A DNA stretch of 64,000 nucleotides from contig NHNW01000006.1 of NCBI GenBank assembly GCA_002786025.1, positions 434,001 through 498,000 on the forward strand, given 5' to 3'. This document shows positions 52,585 to 63,491 of the stretch, piece after piece. The notes beneath the pieces are model-generated. The model did not search any database, was not told the DNA's origin, and saw only the letters and a program-made list of their open reading frames with translations. This DNA is from Zasmidium citrigriseum (taxonomy: Eukaryota > Ascomycota > Dothideomycetes > Mycosphaerellales > Mycosphaerellaceae). Position numbers and translations under genes: made by a program. The number at the start of each line of letters is the position of its first letter. Positions within the stretch are counted from its first letter, which is position 1.

Positions 52585-55242
52585 ATGAGTATGCATTTGA
52601 GTAACTCGCTCATTCCTGACTTTGCTAACAAAGATCAATCCAGCGTGGTGCCTAAGCATTACTCCCTGAAGCTCACGGACCTCTGCACTCAGGCACCATG
52701 GACGTACCAAGGCTACGTGGAGATAGCTCTCGAAGTCCGACGAGCCACCAGTACGATAATTCTCAACAGCAACGAATTGAAGATTCACCGCGCTCAAGCC
52801 ACGACACCATATAGCTCTGATGCCAGTCCTCAGGCGCACAGTAGCACACACATCAGCTACGATGTCCCTCTTCAGCGGTGTCGAATCGAGTTTGATGTGG
52901 ACTTCAAGCCGTCTGCCGAAGGAGTCCTCCTCTCCCTGTGGTTCGAAGGCTACATGAATGACTACATGGCCGGCTTCTATCGATCAGAATACACAGCGCC
53001 AAGCGAGGAGCTTATGCACATGTTCAGCACGCAGTTCGAACCATCAGAAGCACGACGAGCGTTTCCCTGCTTCGACGAGCCGGCACTGAAAGCAACGTTT
53101 GACTTGGAGATTGAGGTGCCTCCAACTATGACAGCGCTGAGCAACATGCCAGTCAAAAGCACAAGCTCATCTGACGGACGTGTGATCGTCAACTTCGAGC
53201 GTACCCCACGCATGAGCACGTATCTTCTCTCATGGGCAATCGGACACTTCGAGTTCATCGAAAAGAGCATTACAAGAAAGCACAGCCAGACAACCTTGCC
53301 CATACGTATCTACACCACCCATGGACTGAGAGATAAGGGCCATGAGGGACTCCAAGTAGCTTGCGATGTAATCGACTACTTCTCGGAGATGTTCGACATC
53401 GACTATCCTCTGCCAAAACTGGACTTGATTGCCATACACGAGATGTCTGACGACGCAATGGAGAACTGGGGCCTTGTGACCTTCCGACCAACCGCACTGC
53501 TGTTCGATAAAGAAGAGTCTGACCCAAGCTATCTCAGCTACATGACCTACATCATTGCCCACGAGCTGGCTCACCAGTGGTTCGGGAACATCACAACCAT
53601 GGAATGGTGGGACGAACTGTGGCTGAACGAAGGCTTTGCAACGTGGGCTGGCTGGAGTGCGTGCGATCATCTGCATCCTGAATGGGATGTATGGGCTACA
53701 TTTGCCGCTGACGATATGTGCACGGCTTTCGACCTTGACGGCCTCCAATCGAGCCATCCGATCCAAGTGCCCATTCCAGATGGCCGCGAAGTCGACTCTA
53801 TCTTCGACTCAATCTCGTATCTGAAAAGTGCAGCTGTGATTCGCATGCTTGCAGCACGCTTGGGCCTACCGACGTTCCTCAGAGGCGTTTCGCAATATCT
53901 CAAGGCCAATTCTTACAGCAATGCCACAGCGGTCGCTCTATGGGAAGCACTTGAGAGGGTATCGGGACAGAACGTTACCTCCTTCATGAGCTCGTGGGTC
54001 AAAGATGTGGGCTTCCCAGTACTGACCATCTCGGATATCGGCCCTGACCACTTTCGCCTGCAACAGGACCGGTTTCTGTTCTCAAACACGCCGCCATTGG
54101 ACGTGTCTTGTACTACATGGTGTGTGCCCATTCAGATACCTACCCATACTGGGCCACAGCAGGTCGATCTGACGAGCCGCGAATCCATCGTACGAGAAGT
54201 CGACGCGATCCCTTTCTACCGACTCAACGCGGGCCAGATGGGCTTCTACGTGACCGAATTACCTACTCAAGAATTCAACAGACTCTGCGAGAAGATCTCA
54301 GAGGCATCGATTGAAGATCAGATTGGACTACTGACCGACGCAGCGACGCTGGCAATGAGTGGACGTCCGATGACCACGACGGCCGGGGTCCTGTCGCTGA
54401 TATCCGAACTGAGCAGCACGAAGCCTGCATATGCGGTCGTCCGCATAATGACTGACTGCCTCACGAGCCTTCAATCGATTTTCTCCGGGGACGAGGACGT
54501 AGCTCATGCACTGGACCGATTCGTGGAAGCCGTATTCGGTCAAGTAGCACAGAAGCTGGGATGGACTGTCGATAAGCACGATAGTCTCCTCACGATCAAA
54601 TTAAGGGCTTTAGTATTGACCGCAGCCGGCCTGGCTGGACACGAGAGAACCGTCAAACAAGGGCTGCAGCTATGGGATCGATTTCGAGACTCTCACGATT
54701 GCAAAGCGATTCACCCATCACTCCGACGCAGCGTCTTCAGCATCGCCATACGACATCGGGGGCCAGAAGCTTTCGACACACTCTGCACAGAGTATACCCG
54801 CAACCACGCACCTGACACTCGCGAAATCATCGTCGAAGCCATGAGTGAGGCACCAACAGCCGATCTCGCCCGCAAATGTCTGGACTTCGCATTCAAAGGC
54901 GGCATGACAAGCTCCGACAGCAGCGACCTGATGATGAACCTGGCGAGGAACAGCGTAGCACGAGACGCTGTCTGGACGTTCATGCGGGAACACTGGCGTT
55001 TGATTGACAAGCGTCTGGGAGGGTCATCGGCCGTTATGGAGCCATTGATACGGCGTACACTTCAGATGTTCGCCTCTGTGGAACAGAGAGATGAGATTTG
55101 GGAGTTCTTCAGAGACAAGGACACCACAGGGTACACTCGGGGGCTGACGATTGCAATGGAGTGCATTGGGATCAATTCTGCTTATCGTCAAAGAGATGAG
55201 GACGTTGTGAGGTCGTGGCTCAAGGAGGAAGGGTATCTTTGA
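52585..55242 (+). CDS. M1-family zinc aminopeptidase
   Basis: This single-exon gene encodes 885 residues. Motifs: the exopeptidase GAMEN-type loop is DAMEN at 290-294 (first Gly replaced by Asp), zinc ligands lie in HELAHQWFGN (His326, His330) and in WLNEGFATW (Glu about 349), with Glu327 catalytic. The N-terminal beta domain (VVPKHYSLKL) and the large helical C-terminal ERAP1-like domain are present. It resembles yeast Ape2/Aap1-type cytosolic aminopeptidases and has no signal peptide. I chose ATG 52585; a second ATG follows at 52591. It releases N-terminal residues from peptides, and its neighbour is a peptide transporter. Confidence 0.93.
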   Translation: MSMHLSNSLIPDFANKDQSSVVPKHYSLKLTDLCTQAPWTYQGYVEIALEVRRATSTIILNSNELKIHRAQATTPYSSDASPQAHSSTHISYDVPLQRCRIEFDVDFKPSAEGVLLSLWFEGYMNDYMAGFYRSEYTAPSEELMHMFSTQFEPSEARRAFPCFDEPALKATFDLEIEVPPTMTALSNMPVKSTSSSDGRVIVNFERTPRMSTYLLSWAIGHFEFIEKSITRKHSQTTLPIRIYTTHGLRDKGHEGLQVACDVIDYFSEMFDIDYPLPKLDLIAIHEMSDDAMENWGLVTFRPTALLFDKEESDPSYLSYMTYIIAHELAHQWFGNITTMEWWDELWLNEGFATWAGWSACDHLHPEWDVWATFAADDMCTAFDLDGLQSSHPIQVPIPDGREVDSIFDSISYLKSAAVIRMLAARLGLPTFLRGVSQYLKANSYSNATAVALWEALERVSGQNVTSFMSSWVKDVGFPVLTISDIGPDHFRLQQDRFLFSNTPPLDVSCTTWCVPIQIPTHTGPQQVDLTSRESIVREVDAIPFYRLNAGQMGFYVTELPTQEFNRLCEKISEASIEDQIGLLTDAATLAMSGRPMTTTAGVLSLISELSSTKPAYAVVRIMTDCLTSLQSIFSGDEDVAHALDRFVEAVFGQVAQKLGWTVDKHDSLLTIKLRALVLTAAGLAGHERTVKQGLQLWDRFRDSHDCKAIHPSLRRSVFSIAIRHRGPEAFDTLCTEYTRNHAPDTREIIVEAMSEAPTADLARKCLDFAFKGGMTSSDSSDLMMNLARNSVARDAVWTFMREHWRLIDKRLGGSSAVMEPLIRRTLQMFASVEQRDEIWEFFRDKDTTGYTRGLTIAMECIGINSAYRQRDEDVVRSWLKEEGYL

Positions 55243-55971
55243 AGTGATCAGGCATCTGACCAACATACTTGACATGGAGAAAGATCGATCTTGCTCCGAC
55301 TCCAAGTGGCAGATTCCTGCAACAAATGAGCGCATATCGATGGCTTACAGGATGGACGTTCGCAACGGCAGTCTGGGTTGATGGCTACTTTCACGGGGAG
55401 CCGTGTAGCCGTTATGCACTACATTCGCCTTAGCTTCGAGGGCGTCTTGCGCGTCGCAGAGCAACTGCATGGCGCCCCGTCTGCTAGCGCCAAAGCATCG
55501 AACTCATCCACGGACGAGGATGCTCTTCAGAGCAAAGTCCACCTCACCAACAACTCAACCCCGTGTCAGCCCACTGGCACAACACGATCAATACATGAGC
55601 AGTCATGAACGGAAGATCGCATCTTCGCGGATCTCCAAAGTACATGCATTGAGCTGCACATGTACCTCCTCCTTGGGCAAGATCCGCGAACTCTCCTCTG
55701 AAGTATGTGGATCCTTGGCGTTGCCCATACGAGGCCAGACTTGAGGAGGCCAATGGGCGGCCTGACTGCCACATGGCGGGGTTTGATAACCACATCTCGG
55801 TGTATGTATAATAATACTCTTGACCAAGGGATTCGCCAAGCCACTTATAATGCTCAAGCACGCTGTGCATTGCAGCCGTCGACACGATCATAGTTAAGTC
55901 TGGACGCTAAGCCTTGAGACAACATCAGGGTTGCCACTGTACACCACGGCTGAAGGTTGCAGTGGTCAAGA
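55243..55971. other. Intergenic region, aminopeptidase / OPT transporter
   Basis: About 730 bp in same-direction arrangement, expected to hold the OPT promoter. TGTATGTATAATAATA near 55801 is AT-rich and TATA-like but at an unproven distance. No gene is supported. Confidence 0.45.
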
Positions 55972-58583
55972 ATGGCGATGAACTCAACAAGGATGTCTGG
56001 GGATGAAGGGCCGGCCAGCGAAGCAATCAGCATGGGTGATATAGCAGTCGAAGAGAACACATCTGCCGTGGCTACTGGAGTATCTGTCACTCCCCAGCAT
56101 ACTTCGCCCAAGGACTCCAAGACGACGCCAACAAAGGCGGTAGACGAAGCTGTCATCGAGAATGCGCATGTCGACGATGAAGACGACGACTTTGGCAAGG
56201 GAGATATCGATAATCTCCATCGACCAGCTCAGAACTCCGATGTCCTCACAAGGACAATCCACGTCGCCGACGACCCTTCAATGCCAGCAATCACGTTCCG
56301 CTCGATGTTCTTAGGTGCAGGTCTCTCGATCTTCGGCGGCGTACTCTCAGCAATCTACTACTTCAAACCGCAAGAGATCTCCTTATCACCTGTCTTCCTC
56401 GCTGTCCTGGCCTACTTGCTCGGAGAAGCCATGTCTCTGTTCATTCCACGACGAGGAAAGCTCGGCCGCTTCCTCAATCCACATCCATTCAACATCAAGG
56501 AGCATCTCGCCATCACCATCATGGCCAACGCCTCGGCCGTGTCAGCGCTGGGAATCCAGGTCATTTCCGTCGAGCGGCTATACTACAACAACCACCTCGG
56601 AGCCGCTGTCAGCATCTTCCTGCTTATCTCCTCACAGTACCTGGGCTACGGTATCGCAGGTCTTATGCGGCGAACTATGACATATCCGAAAGCAATGCTT
56701 TGGCCGGCCAACATCCCCATCAACTCCATGTTGGAAAATCTTCACTCGAAATCAGAGGATCATTCGAATCGCAAGCCCCTCAGAGTCTTCCTCTACGTCT
56801 TCGCCGCCATCTTCGTATGGGAGATCTTTCCTCAATGGATCTGTCCGCTTTTGACCGGCGTCAGCATCTTCTGTCTCGCCAATCAGAACAGCACTGTCTT
56901 CACCACCATTTTTGGCGGAGCAGCTGGTAACGAAGGGTTGGGACTTCTCTCGCTCTGTTTCGATTGGCAACAGATCACGGCACCAACATCTCCCTTGTAT
57001 TTTCCTCTAAGCTCCTTGATCAGTCAGGGAATTGGTATTACGGGCTGCATCATCCTCTTCGCGGGGGTTTACTATTCGAATATCTGGAATGCACTCAGCT
57101 ATCCATTCCTCTCGCAACTGGTCTTCTCTGACACTTCGACGGCCGGCAACCCGATCCAATGGAATCAGACGCAAGCTATTGGACCCGACTCGAAGATCGA
57201 CATGGCGGCAGTGAACCAGCTTGGCCTTCCCGCTTTCTCGGCGACGAACGCTTTGAATATGATGCTAACGAACATGTCCATGGCCGCAGCAATCGTGCAT
57301 CTGTTCCTGTGGTTTCCGCGCGAAGCATGGGAGGCCTTTGCGTTCCTCGATCCACGAAAGCTTCTTGCTCTTCGACATATCACACAAGTGCCTAGTGCAA
57401 TCCGCCGTGCATTCCAGCAGCGTGGCAAGCCAGACGAAATGCAAGACAACTACGATCCTCACTACCGACTCATGCTTGCATACGCTCCATGTCCCGACTG
57501 GTGGTACGGAATCGTTCTAGCTATCTCTGCTATCATCGCACTAGTCCTCATCTACAAAGCCGACACCACACTGCCGTGGTGGGGCTTTGTCATCGCAGCG
57601 CTACTGGGCTACGTCCTCATCGCGGTCCTAGGAGCAATGCAGGCCATCACCGGAGTCCCATTCACGAGTCAATCCTTAGTCCAGATGATCGGAGGATACA
57701 TTCACCCTGGCTATCCCGTTGCCAACATGTACTTCTCGCTCTACGCCTACAACGCTCTCGTTCAAGGGAAGCTACTAGCCCAGGATCTTAAGCTCGCTCA
57801 ATATGGCCATCTTGCTCCACGAGTCACGTTCTCGGTCCAGATGATTGGAACTTTGATTGGGGCTCTCTTCAACTATATCATCGCCAATAATATCATCACC
57901 AACCAGGCGAAGATCCTGCTCAGTGTTGAAGGAACCAACATATGGAGCGGAGCAAATTTGCAACAGGTACGTAAAATCAAGGGCAGAAGCCCATCCTGCG
58001 ACATGTCTGAGACATTCACTGACCTTCAACTCTTTACTTCTAGTTCAATTCTCAAGCCGTAGCCTGGGGCGGTCTATCTCGTCAACTCTTCTCCGTCGGC
58101 GGTCAATACCAATGGGTCACTCTCGTCATGATTCCGGGCTTGTTCGTTCCCGTACCGCTCTGGCTCGCTCATCGTCGCTGGCCACATCTGGGACTGGACA
58201 ACATCAACACCTCGGTGACGCTGTTCTACCTCTGCTATCTCAATGTCGGCGTCAACTCGTCTATCTTCATGTTCTTCATCATTGGCTTTACGTCGCAGTG
58301 GTATATTCGGAGACGGTACCCGAACTTATTCGTCAAGTATAACTACTTGATCTCCGCGGCGTTGGATGGGGGGAGTTCGGTGATGGTTTTTATTTTGTCG
58401 TTTGCGGTTTTGGGGGCTGCGAGTGCGGCTGTGCAGTTTCGTGAGTCATCTCTCCCCGTATTCCTCTCCACTCGCCCAAGCTTGCCCATGTAAAGGCGTT
58501 CGCCAGCTAATGGTGTATTCTCGACAGCCAAATACTGGGGCAACAACGTTGATGGTAATCCGGATAGGTGTGCTTCGGCCTGA
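55972..58583 (+). CDS. OPT-family oligopeptide transporter
   Basis: Exons are 55972-57966, 58044-58440 and 58528-58583 (introns 77 and 87 bp), giving 815 residues. The polar N-terminus (about 95 residues, acidic EDDDFGKGDIDN) precedes about 14-16 membrane segments. Family blocks include SMFLGAGLSIFGGVLSAIYY, NIKEHLAITIMANASA, GNEGLGLLSLCFDWQQIT, VPFTSQSLVQMIGGYIHPG and, in exon 2, NQAVAW-like FNSQAVAWGGLS and ALDGGSSVMVF. The short last exon supplies PKYWGNNVDGNPDRCA, a typical OPT end. These proton-coupled plasma-membrane carriers import small peptides, glutathione or metal chelates; the cargo cannot be read here. The start could also be the second ATG at 55978. Confidence 0.93.
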
Positions 58584-59576
58584 GATGGTTTCTATGAGAG
58601 TCTTGGGCATTAAAGTACTCGACTTCGACGATGTCATTAGGAGATTCAAAGGCACCCCAAATGACATGTACAACACACTCGGGCTCCACAACAGTACTTG
58701 CAACGTTGGTCTTACACACGGAAGTTCTCCAAGCCATTTTGAATCCCGCATCTTGCACAGGACCATAGCGTCATCGTAGTTCGATGGAGGACACCTCCCT
58801 CTTGTTTTTCCACTCGACCACACGCCGTGCCGTTTCATCGGTTGACTTGTTGTCGACAAAGCTGGGGATAGCTCTGGACATCTTCCACTTTGACCGGAAC
58901 ACGACGGGCAGACTGCCTCCTCTCGGCGGACTCAATCGAGGCTCGTCATCGTGGGCTTTGCCTTACCATCGGCTGTTTGGAATGCTGGAGACGCGCCGGT
59001 TGATTTTCTCGAGTGTCCGAACGCTGTAGAAGTCTTCACCTCGAGTCGGTCGAAGCAGTTGATCGGCGAATCGTATGCTGTTGAGAGCCGTTATGCTTCG
59101 GCTTGATATAGCTTACGGCATAATTTCAAAGATGTATGTCATGGTTTGCCATGCATATCAAAATTGTTCCCGTTAATGAAGAAGTTGGAAGGAGGTGAGG
59201 TCTCTGACACGTGAAGTTCTCGGCGCTCGGCAAAACTTGCCACCGGATCGGCTCTGCAAACCCGCCGCCTTCCTTCCCCTCCACAAGCAACGAAGCACAA
59301 CTCCAACAGCGGCTCCTCCAAAGCTTCACATCTGTCCCTCCATGTCTCGTGACTGCGACACCAACTGCAATCTGTCATTCTTCGCCAGCCTTGGTTAACC
59401 ATTCAGTATCTCAATCGCTGCTCCAACCTTCGCTGTTCTCGCCGAGCGCCACCAAGGAAGACTACGTAACCGCGCCTGAATAGCCGAGCGCAATCCATCA
59501 CCGCGCCCATTGGCATTGTCATCTTTACGAGCACGCGACCGCCTGGACATTCATTAACAAGCCTCCGAGAGACACC
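58584..59576. other. Intergenic region, OPT / USP-domain gene
   Basis: About 1 kb. Small frames (58784-59029 +; 58446-58859 -) are not supported; the latter overlaps the OPT 3' end. The last 300 bp are CA/CT-rich and likely the leader of the USP-domain gene. Confidence 0.45.
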
Positions 59577-61385
59577 ATGTCGCAAGATCCAGCGGTACCA
59601 CCCGTCAAGGTGCTGGTGGACGAGAAGGCTCAGAGCGATACCGCTTCGTCCGCTATTGAACCTTCATCCGCGGCGACTGATGGCTCAATCGGCGCAACGA
59701 CAGCTACGCCGAACAGTGCGAAGACCATGACTTCATCTCCTAGCCTTTCTCCAGCTGCATCGCCTCCCGTATCACCGCCCGTATCGCCTCCAGAAGGGCG
59801 CAAGTCACCAAACGAAGACTACTACTCGTCTCGGGGCAAATTTGACCGACTTGGAAATCCTATTCCCGAGCATAGACGACGACCAAGTGCCATGGCTTCA
59901 GTATACGGGAATAACAAGATTAGACTCCCTGGTGACCTTGGAGCGAGGGACCCCAGGAGGCCAAAGTCTCCAGCGCCTGATAAACTTCCTGGAGATCTGG
60001 GCCCAAATGACCCGCGTCGGCCAAAATCTCCAGCACCTAGGAGTGCAAACAGCAGTCCTGCGCCATCATCCCATCATACCAGACATGCGAGCGACGACGG
60101 CGGTGTGAGGCTGGCTGAAGACCCGGAACCTGAGCGACACGACAGCGATGATGATGCCGACGCCGATAATGACAATGACACAGATGCAGATGACAGCCAG
60201 CGAGGTCGAGGTAGGAAGCGACCTGAGCCGGGCCGCACTACATCTGGAAAGGCAGTGAATGTTCGCGAAGACGACAGCGAAGACTCAGATAAGGAGCCTC
60301 AATTTGCTGAAGGGAAAAAGCCAGATCCCACCAAGGGTGAAAGCATGCGATCGTTCATTAAGGATTCTAGAATTAGGATTTCCAGCCCAGGAATGACAGG
60401 CAGGAGAAGAGTGCACCCTTCAACGGCGTTTGATGCCGCGCCTTCTGGAGCTTCTACGCCAATGCACTCGGACGACGAATCGCAATCAGAGTTACGAGCG
60501 GCACAGAAATTGTCCTTGGCAATGTCCGCTATACACAGTACACCTTCGGCCCACAGAGTGATCCGGCAGATCATTCGAGGAGACTTTGAACAAATTCAAC
60601 GAGAAGCCGAAGACGGTAGGAAACGACAGAGGTTATATCTCGTGGCGACTGACCTCTCACCGGAGGCTGAATACGCGCTTGAATGGACCATCGGCACGGT
60701 GCTCCGGGATGGTGATACCCTGTTCGCCGTGTATGCCGCAGATGAAGAGACTGTAGGTACGAGCGACGAGCGAGACGGTGGCGGCGGTGTGGAAGTCGGA
60801 AAGGGCGCTGAAGGCGTAAGGGATACCGCTGGAATTCTCAAAAGCTTGCCGGCCATCAATCAACCTCAACCCAACTCGCCAGGTCCATCTCCACTGTCAA
60901 GGACCAGTCTGGGCGGCTCCTCACAAGATCTTCGCAGCCGCAGCAGAGGCGTCTATTCTTCGGCCGAGACAGAACGCCGCAAAGCCATCGAAGGCATTAC
61001 CGAACGATGTGTCCGACTGCTACGAAAGACTCGTCTGCAAGTACGTGTTGTGGTGGAGGTCTTCCACTGCAAATCACCCCGCCACATGATCACCGAAGTC
61101 ATCGACTTTCTGTCACCCACGCTTGTTATCATTGGATCGAGAGGTCGCAGTGCGATGAAAGGCGTTCTTCTTGGGAGTTTCAGCAATTATCTCGTCACTA
61201 AGAGCTCTGTCCCGGTCATGGTCGCCCGAAAGAAGCTCCGGAAGCATAGTAAGCCTGTACGGAACAAAGATGGGTTGGCGGTGCCATACCAGGGATCTGG
61301 CAGGAGTGGAAGACTCAGTAATGTCATTGAGTTGCCCAAGTATGGGCTTAGAGTCAAAGGGTGGGATCAGGTTGGGATTGATTAG
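59577..61385 (+). CDS. Universal stress protein (USP) domain protein with long disordered N-terminus
   Basis: This single-exon gene encodes 602 residues. The first ~320 residues are disordered: Ser/Pro-rich (SPPVSPPVSPPEG), two tandem units LPGDLG-x2-DPRRPKSPAP (about 120-160), an acidic run (DDDADADNDNDTDADD) and SR-like parts. The USP fold follows from about 345: RLYLVATDLSPEAEYALEW, DGDTLFAVYA, a Gly/Ser-rich insert of about 80 residues, VRVVVEVFHCKSPRHMI and the nucleotide-binding block IIGSRGRSAMKGVLLGSFS with SVPVMVARKK. The G-x2-G-x9-G-S pattern for ATP binding is intact. This two-part layout is common in filamentous ascomycetes. A stress role is inferred from the family only. Confidence 0.9.
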   Translation: MSQDPAVPPVKVLVDEKAQSDTASSAIEPSSAATDGSIGATTATPNSAKTMTSSPSLSPAASPPVSPPVSPPEGRKSPNEDYYSSRGKFDRLGNPIPEHRRRPSAMASVYGNNKIRLPGDLGARDPRRPKSPAPDKLPGDLGPNDPRRPKSPAPRSANSSPAPSSHHTRHASDDGGVRLAEDPEPERHDSDDDADADNDNDTDADDSQRGRGRKRPEPGRTTSGKAVNVREDDSEDSDKEPQFAEGKKPDPTKGESMRSFIKDSRIRISSPGMTGRRRVHPSTAFDAAPSGASTPMHSDDESQSELRAAQKLSLAMSAIHSTPSAHRVIRQIIRGDFEQIQREAEDGRKRQRLYLVATDLSPEAEYALEWTIGTVLRDGDTLFAVYAADEETVGTSDERDGGGGVEVGKGAEGVRDTAGILKSLPAINQPQPNSPGPSPLSRTSLGGSSQDLRSRSRGVYSSAETERRKAIEGITERCVRLLRKTRLQVRVVVEVFHCKSPRHMITEVIDFLSPTLVIIGSRGRSAMKGVLLGSFSNYLVTKSSVPVMVARKKLRKHSKPVRNKDGLAVPYQGSGRSGRLSNVIELPKYGLRVKGWDQVGID

Positions 61386-62306
61386 AGGGTGGGTGTCTGG
61401 ACATTGCTTCGACAACTTTTGGAATTCAACAACTCTTCTTCTATTGGGCTTATCCATTCCTTCGGGTGATTCGGTAGAGGTATGTTGTTTCTGTATTTTC
61501 AACTTTGAAGAAGGTCAAGAGAAGGAGAATGATTCGAGCGAATGAGCATTGCTTGCCTCAGGTTTGCGAAGGTACGTCCGTCGCATAGGTCATATTCCCG
61601 GCTCCAGCTGACTTCCACGCCTCTCATTTCCGATGGTCGACGACAAACTCGTGGCTTTGGCGTGCAACAGTCGGGATCCATCTCGTCAATAGGGCAACCG
61701 TCAAAGTGCTCGCTGCTTTGCGCCGGATTCGAACAAGAGCATGTTTCGACATTGGACACTCCGATTGGCCATTTCCGAATGCAGCCGAGGCAGGAACGCT
61801 ATCACATGTCGACGACGATGAGAAGAAGTGAATGACTTCACGCCAAAGATCCAAGATCTCGCTCCCGGATCTGTCCGAAGCTGCCGACGTCGGCTCGTCG
61901 CCATCGCAGGGCTGAAAGACACGGTGTCTTTCCCACCCATCGACCTGAAAACCACGCAGTCCTCGAAATGGATCTCTGTGGCTGACTGTGGGATATTTGT
62001 GCTATCGTGGTTTACGTCAACGCTAGCCTCGTTCCTGTCAGAGCAAATCTCCTTGACCTCAGACGCTCGATGTTTTCTCGGCAGAAAATTTCCTGATCCA
62101 CTTTGCGTGTCTTATCGGCGACAGCGATGGCCTTTGCGACAAGATAAGGCTCCCTAAACCGAGGTTCGGCTAATGGAACAAGTTGCGATGGCGAAGAAGG
62201 CGATGAGAGCATGGACTTTTTCCAGCCAAGTTCTAATAGGTAGGGGATCTTTCCTCTCGCATTCCTTTCTTACAACGTTTCTCTCTGTCTTGATACCCCA
62301 GCCAAA
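61386..62306. other. Intergenic region, USP / peroxidase
   Basis: About 920 bp. It contains a Cys-rich minus-strand open frame at about 61499-61798 (see findings). Otherwise it should hold the peroxidase promoter; the leader is T/C-rich (TTCCTTTCTTACAACG near 62262). Confidence 0.5.
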
Positions 62307-63266
62307 ATGTCCAAACCAGGAGACTACACCAGCGTCCGCTCAGACATCGCCGCCCTCCTCAAACAACCCGAATACGACGATGGCTCCGCCGGCCCCGTCC
62401 TCGTCCGCCTAGCCTGGCACAGCGCAGGAACCTACGACGCCTCAACAGACACCGGCGGCAGCAACGGCGCCGGCATGCGCTACGAAGCCGAAGGCGGCGA
62501 CCCCGCGAACGCAGGCCTCCAACACGCCCGCGTCTTCCTCGAGCCCATCAAAGCAAAGCACACCTGGATCACGTACTCCGACCTCTGGACTCTCGCAGGC
62601 GTCGAAGCGATCAAACAGATGGGAGGCCCGGAGATCGAGTGGTTACCCGGCCGGACGGATTTCGTCGATGATAGTAAACTTCCCCCGCGAGGACGGTTGC
62701 CTGATGGGGCGCTGGGAGGGGATCATTTGAGACATATTTTCTATCGAATGGGGTTTAATGATCAGGAGATTGTGGCTCTGTCTGGTGCGCATAATCTCGG
62801 AAGATGTCATGCGGATCGATCGGGTTTCGATGGTGCTTGGGTGAATAACCCGACGAGGTTCTCGAATATGTATTTCAAACTCCTCCTCACGAGGCAGTGG
62901 CGGGAGAAGCATCTCGATTCTGGTGTGCGGCAGTTTGCGTATTATGATGAGGATGCGGAGGAGGAGCTTATGATGCTGCCGACGGATATGGCGCTGATCA
63001 CGGATAAGGCTTTCAGGCCGTGGGTGGAGTTGTATGCGGAGGATAAGGAGAGGTTTTTTGAGGATTTCAGTAAGGTTTTTGCGAAGTTGGTGGAGTTGGG
63101 GATTCGGAGGGATGAGAAGGGTAAGGTGGTGAATACGGATAATATCAAGGGCGGATATCATAGTGCGCCGAAGAAGAGTGCAGTGCCTGGGAAGGAGGGC
63201 GAGGTGGATCGATTTGGAGAGGCTGAGCCCTTGAAGAAGGAGAATGAGATCAGAGCGAGGTTATAG
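62307..63266 (+). CDS. Class I haem peroxidase, cytochrome c peroxidase-like, without presequence
   Basis: This single-exon gene encodes 319 residues. The distal active site is [11 protein letters not shown] (Arg34, Trp37, His38) and the proximal ligand is His162 in [12 protein letters not shown]. The protein starts only 33 residues before the distal Arg ([18 protein letters not shown]), so it lacks the mitochondrial presequence of classical CCP and belongs to the cytosolic heme-binding peroxidase type. KTHW-like Lys/Trp region [12 protein letters not shown] lies on the proximal side. It reduces hydrogen peroxide; the electron donor (cytochrome c or another) is not settled by sequence. The first third uses C-ending codons strongly. 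Confidence 0.93.
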   Translation: MSKPGDYTSVRSDIAALLKQPEYDDGSAGPVLVRLAWHSAGTYDASTDTGGSNGAGMRYEAEGGDPANAGLQHARVFLEPIKAKHTWITYSDLWTLAGVEAIKQMGGPEIEWLPGRTDFVDDSKLPPRGRLPDGALGGDHLRHIFYRMGFNDQEIVALSGAHNLGRCHADRSGFDGAWVNNPTRFSNMYFKLLLTRQWREKHLDSGVRQFAYYDEDAEEELMMLPTDMALITDKAFRPWVELYAEDKERFFEDFSKVFAKLVELGIRRDEKGKVVNTDNIKGGYHSAPKKSAVPGKEGEVDRFGEAEPLKKENEIRARL

Positions 63267-63491
63267 AGAGGAGAGATTGTGATAGAAGGATAGAGGCTAG
63301 ACTGCTAGAATATAGACTGTTCGATACAGATGCTTCATGTGCACCCGTTCTGTGTCCGAGATGTCTGTCATTCTGGGTATCCGCGATTTCGAGCAACAAA
63401 CATTAGCCCTGATCAATCGCTGCCCGCCAACGCCTCGCCGAAAGTGATGACAATCGTGAAAGTCCAGTCTGGTTTTGTGTCCTGCACCATC

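Noticed and set aside
58446..58859. Minus frame of 137 codons overlapping the OPT 3' end
   Set aside because: It overlaps well-supported OPT exon 3 and has no recognisable content.
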